This document shows, one piece after another, positions 61,381 through 64,000 of a stretch of 64,000 nucleotides of DNA (the first letter of the stretch is position 1; each line of letters opens with the position of its first letter). The stretch is from Methanobacteriota archaeon (GTDB lineage Archaea; Thermoplasmatota; Poseidoniia; Poseidoniales; Thalassarchaeaceae), in contig JABIGF010000020.1 of the NCBI GenBank assembly GCA_018650285.1, forward strand, positions 124,001-188,000, given 5' to 3'. A model generated the notes under the pieces. The model had not been told where the DNA came from and made no database searches. It was given only the letters and a program-made list of their open reading frames with translations. A program made the position numbers and the translations under genes.

Positions 61381-62439
61381 TCAATCAAAATCTAACTGGC
61401 TAGTTTTTCCAGTCCCTCGATGACCAATAATTCTTGGTACTTCCCAAGGGATTTGATTGTCATTGCTTGATGCCATCAATTCATCAATAGAGCGACGCCA
61501 CTTCCATTGTTTCCGTTGCATTGATAAGAAGTCTTTTCGATTTTCAATAGTCATTTCTCTCCAAGGAATCTGTTGACCTGCAACTATTGGTTCGCTAGCT
61601 GGCCGAGTATTACGTGGTGAACCATCTGGGAGGTGAGTAATTTCGGTTGAGGCATCATCTGTAAGTGCTGTCAAACCAGCATCAAGAACCAATCTCTCTT
61701 GAGATAGTTTGACCGGCCATACAAAGGCAGGAAAGCCCCTTCTGGTGTTTGTCAATTTTGTAAGCGCCTTTCCTTTTAATCCAACAGTTCTGCCTAGTGT
61801 CAGGTGTCTAGTATACCCTGTCAGATATTCTAGGGCACAAGGAATCATTGGCGCACCCCTATTTTGGTGAAATCTCATTGATCGTGGTAACGAATTAGCG
61901 ATAAAAGAAGGTGTAGCGACCACTTTCTTGAATTTTCCTTTACCCCATTCACGCAGATTGGGCATGAGACGAGCGCATGGGTGTTTACACCCATCTTGTT
62001 TAACAGCGGAAAGAAATTTTTTGTCAAATGCATATAGAACAGTAGTGCCATCAGGCAACTCAAATTCGGAAATAGATTCATCAACTTGACGTATCATTTT
62101 AGCCAAATATTTGACTCTTTCTTTTCCATCAGTCCAACCACCTCCTACACCACTACTCGGATGTGGAGACTTCAATTCAATACAGACTGTTTTTCCTGAT
62201 TCTTGCCAAGGGTTAACAAAATCAGGTTTTGAAAGTAGGTCATCAAATCTATCTGCACAAGTTGCTAATTCATCACTTGACAAATTTTCAACAAATTTAC
62301 CCTCTGGTGTAGTGTTGTCATGACGCAACATCAAGACATCATCGCTTGAAAGACGCAAATCAAATTCAACACCATCAAAATAGTTGATGCCTAAAGTTAG
62401 GGCTTCAAGTGAATTTTGTCTCGGTTGTATCCAACTCAA
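61381..62439 (-). CDS. Glycerophosphodiester phosphodiesterase with circularly permuted motif order
   Basis: 352 residues from a TTG start with GGAGGGG five bases upstream and an in-frame stop just before. The protein begins at the family's second motif: 'QPRQNSLEALTLGI' (normally 'PENT..A'), then 'YFDGVEFDLRL' (Glu25, Asp27), 'LRHD' (His40), 'CIELKSP' (Glu88, Lys90) and the late-barrel 'AFVWPVKLSQERLVLDAGLT'. The first-strand catalytic motif, normally at the N-terminus, occurs instead at the very end as 'PRIIGHRGTGKTSQ' (His340, Arg341). All active-site elements are therefore present but permuted. It would hydrolyse glycerophosphodiesters to glycerol phosphate. No signal peptide; probably cytosolic. 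Confidence 0.75.
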   Translation of the reverse strand: MSWIQPRQNSLEALTLGINYFDGVEFDLRLSSDDVLMLRHDNTTPEGKFVENLSSDELATCADRFDDLLSKPDFVNPWQESGKTVCIELKSPHPSSGVGGGWTDGKERVKYLAKMIRQVDESISEFELPDGTTVLYAFDKKFLSAVKQDGCKHPCARLMPNLREWGKGKFKKVVATPSFIANSLPRSMRFHQNRGAPMIPCALEYLTGYTRHLTLGRTVGLKGKALTKLTNTRRGFPAFVWPVKLSQERLVLDAGLTALTDDASTEITHLPDGSPRNTRPASEPIVAGQQIPWREMTIENRKDFLSMQRKQWKWRRSIDELMASSNDNQIPWEVPRIIGHRGTGKTSQLDFD

Positions 62440-62544
62440 GCCTTCCCCTCCTGTTCATCCGTTGTAGGCACTACACTTGAACCCAAAGGCAGGATATCTG
62501 ATGCAGGTGGAACACTCATAGCCCGTCTGTGGTTTCGGTAACAC

Positions 62545-64000
62545 ATGAGCGAGGGTGACACAGGTTCTGAAACTGGCCAAGAAGTAATAGAAAATATCGC
62601 GTCCGTTGAATTAAAAGGCAGCAAATCAAATGCTGAACAGGTACGCGGATACTGCATGTATGATTGGGCTAAATCAGCATTTGAGACAAGCGTTACAACC
62701 GCCATCCTTCCAGCATGGTTTGCTTATCTTTTCTTGGAAGCAAATGGAATTTCAATCAATACTATGTTTGGCGAAATGTCTTCTGATACATTCTGGGCAT
62801 GGGCTGTTACTGGCTCAGCGATGATGATTGCATTAGTTAGCCCTGGTTTTGGTGTCATTGCCGATAGAACTAGAATCAAGATGAAGATGTTAAAATATCT
62901 CACTTGGTTAGGCGCTGGTTCGACATTTTTGTTGGCATTAGCGCCACTATTTCCAATATCTATTCAATGGATTTGGTTGTTTATTCTATTCCTTACCGCA
63001 AATCTTGGATTGAACGGTGCTGGTGTATTCTACAATGCATTACTTCCTCATCAAGGACCTGATGACGAAATGGACAGCATTTCAAACAAAGCTTTCGCAT
63101 ACGGTTATCTCGGCGGCGGGCTCCTTCTCGTATTCCATTTGGCTCTTGTGATGGGTGTTTCAGGCACTTGGGTAATTCCCTTTGCAATGGCTTCATCTGG
63201 TGCTTGGTGGTATGGTTTTGCTCTTTGGACACTTGCTAAAGTGCCCGAACCTGATATTGAAAACGAAGTCAATGACCTTGACATTAAGAGTGCAATTAAA
63301 CTTGCAAAATCCGAATTAATCAAGACATTCAAAGAATGGCGCTCCTTCAGAACTCTTTTCTTCTATATGCTAGCATACTTCTTCTTTATTGATGGGATTA
63401 ATTCAGTTACAGCATTGGCTGGTGTATACGGAATTGCAGTTCTTGGTTTGTCAATTACAGATTTGATTATGACGATTGTTGTCATTCAGTTCGTTGCATT
63501 CCCTGCCGCATTCTTCTTCACTTGGTTGGCTAAAATGACTTCAACAAAGAAGGCGTTAACTGTTGCTTTGTCAGCATGGTGCCTAGTGATTGTTGGTGCG
63601 CTTTCATTTGCTCCACTTGAACTTGCAAACCACGAAGAATATGACTTCCAGTTTGATTGGGATGAAGACCACTATGAAGTAAGAATGCTTGATCACGAAG
63701 CGCTTGGAGATGGTGATGCTGACCGCGCTCTAGATGATTCATTCTCGCATATATTACCTACCGAAGAGGATGGTGTCGGTAATGCAACTTCTCAAGAGGT
63801 TTCACAATTCCTAGCTTTACTTGACGATTCGCGTTTTGCTGCATCTGTCAATGGAAGTAGCCTCAATGGTACAATAGCTCTTGGTATAGACCATCCAACA
63901 AATCTTGGAGATGGGAAATTAGATTCAATATCAATTGCTGCACGAGATAATGTATGGGCTCCTCTTGGACTTAGTGTGACTATGCAATTCCTTCTATTAG
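62545..64000 (+). CDS. MFS transporter, UMF1/Atg22-like (partial)
   Basis: The gene continues past the window edge, so it is not in the ORF track; 485 residues are visible from the ATG at 62545. After a charged N-terminus the UMF1-type signature 'RGYCMYDWAKSAFETSVTTA' leads into the first helices, and 'GFGVIADRTRIKMKMLKYL' is the MFS loop 2-3 motif. About eight to nine helices are seen. Between later helices is an Asp/Glu-rich soluble segment of more than 100 residues ('DFQFDWDEDHYEVRMLDHEA') not found in typical MFS proteins. Bacterial UMF1 relatives may export small molecules; substrate unknown. It is divergent from the GDPD gene. Confidence 0.82.
   Translation, partial: MSEGDTGSETGQEVIENIASVELKGSKSNAEQVRGYCMYDWAKSAFETSVTTAILPAWFAYLFLEANGISINTMFGEMSSDTFWAWAVTGSAMMIALVSPGFGVIADRTRIKMKMLKYLTWLGAGSTFLLALAPLFPISIQWIWLFILFLTANLGLNGAGVFYNALLPHQGPDDEMDSISNKAFAYGYLGGGLLLVFHLALVMGVSGTWVIPFAMASSGAWWYGFALWTLAKVPEPDIENEVNDLDIKSAIKLAKSELIKTFKEWRSFRTLFFYMLAYFFFIDGINSVTALAGVYGIAVLGLSITDLIMTIVVIQFVAFPAAFFFTWLAKMTSTKKALTVALSAWCLVIVGALSFAPLELANHEEYDFQFDWDEDHYEVRMLDHEALGDGDADRALDDSFSHILPTEEDGVGNATSQEVSQFLALLDDSRFAASVNGSSLNGTIALGIDHPTNLGDGKLDSISIAARDNVWAPLGLSVTMQFLLL

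Noticed and set aside
61381-61430. GHRGTGKT at the GDPD C-terminus read as a Walker A P-loop
   Set aside because: It matches GxxxxGKT by pattern, but only eight residues follow, with no room for a P-loop helix or Walker B. The rest of the chain is GDPD, where HRG is the expected catalytic motif.
62436-62705. 89-residue minus-strand ORF upstream of the GDPD gene
   Set aside because: It lies antisense to the start of the MFS transporter, has no recognisable domain, and its end only coincides with the GDPD start region. It does not supply the missing HRG motif.

Overview
The window looks like chromosome from a planktonic euryarchaeon, most likely a Marine Group II (Candidatus Poseidoniales-type) member. 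Direct archaeal markers are the small subunit of DNA polymerase D, an archaeal Nob1 rRNA endonuclease, an archaeal-type tyrosyl-tRNA synthetase, HMG-CoA synthase, two tRNA genes without encoded CCA, TATA-box promoters and an archaeal type IV pilin signal. Moderate A+T content, giant membrane-anchored surface proteins, and many bacterial-looking genes (acyl-CoA dehydrogenases, ETF, class II CCA enzyme, a DnaA-like ATPase) fit that group. The lineage call is inference; the domain Archaea is well supported.

Layout. Bases 1-5426 (minus) hold a tightly packed maltodextrin-type operon: a MalE-MalF fusion, MalG, a short MalK, and the N-terminus of a secreted protein with a blue-copper domain that is probably an alpha-amylase (cut by the window edge). 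Next come tRNA-Glu, a DedA/YqaA membrane protein, Nob1, TatA and a MoaD-like protein. From 7.6 to 13.1 kb lies a LolD/MacB-type ABC ATPase with a 1585-residue FtsX-type permease. From 13.2 to 30.8 kb are two surface proteins: a 1084-residue protein and a 4624-residue beta-helix giant whose last 192 residues are a complete type IV pilin-like protein in the same reading frame. Strong hairpin terminators follow both.

From 31 to 43 kb is a housekeeping region: HAD phosphatase, transaldolase, PolD small subunit, CinA, tRNA-Val, isoaspartate methyltransferase, a SerK/ParB-like protein, a bacterial-type CCA enzyme, acyl-CoA dehydrogenase, a GcvH-like protein lacking the lipoyl lysine, HMG-CoA synthase and TyrRS. 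From 43.5 to 52.8 kb are a beta-propeller membrane protein, a glutaryl-CoA-dehydrogenase-like enzyme, a mosaic arylsulfotransferase surface protein, both ETF subunits and an alpha-oxoamine synthase. From 52.8 to 64 kb are small membrane proteins (one rhomboid-like), an apparent operon of a DUF835 protein, a DnaA-like AAA+ ATPase and a cysteine-cluster protein, then citrate synthase, an apparently circularly permuted glycerophosphodiester phosphodiesterase, and the start of a UMF1-type MFS transporter.

How the genes work together: the window describes a heterotroph that degrades and imports polysaccharide (amylase plus ABC importer), oxidises acyl-CoAs with electrons passing to ETF, and feeds acetyl-CoA to citrate synthase, with an elaborate cell surface. 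The most unusual observations are the DnaA-like ATPase/DUF835 pair, the permuted GDPD, the pilin fused to the giant surface protein, and the bacterial-class CCA enzyme.
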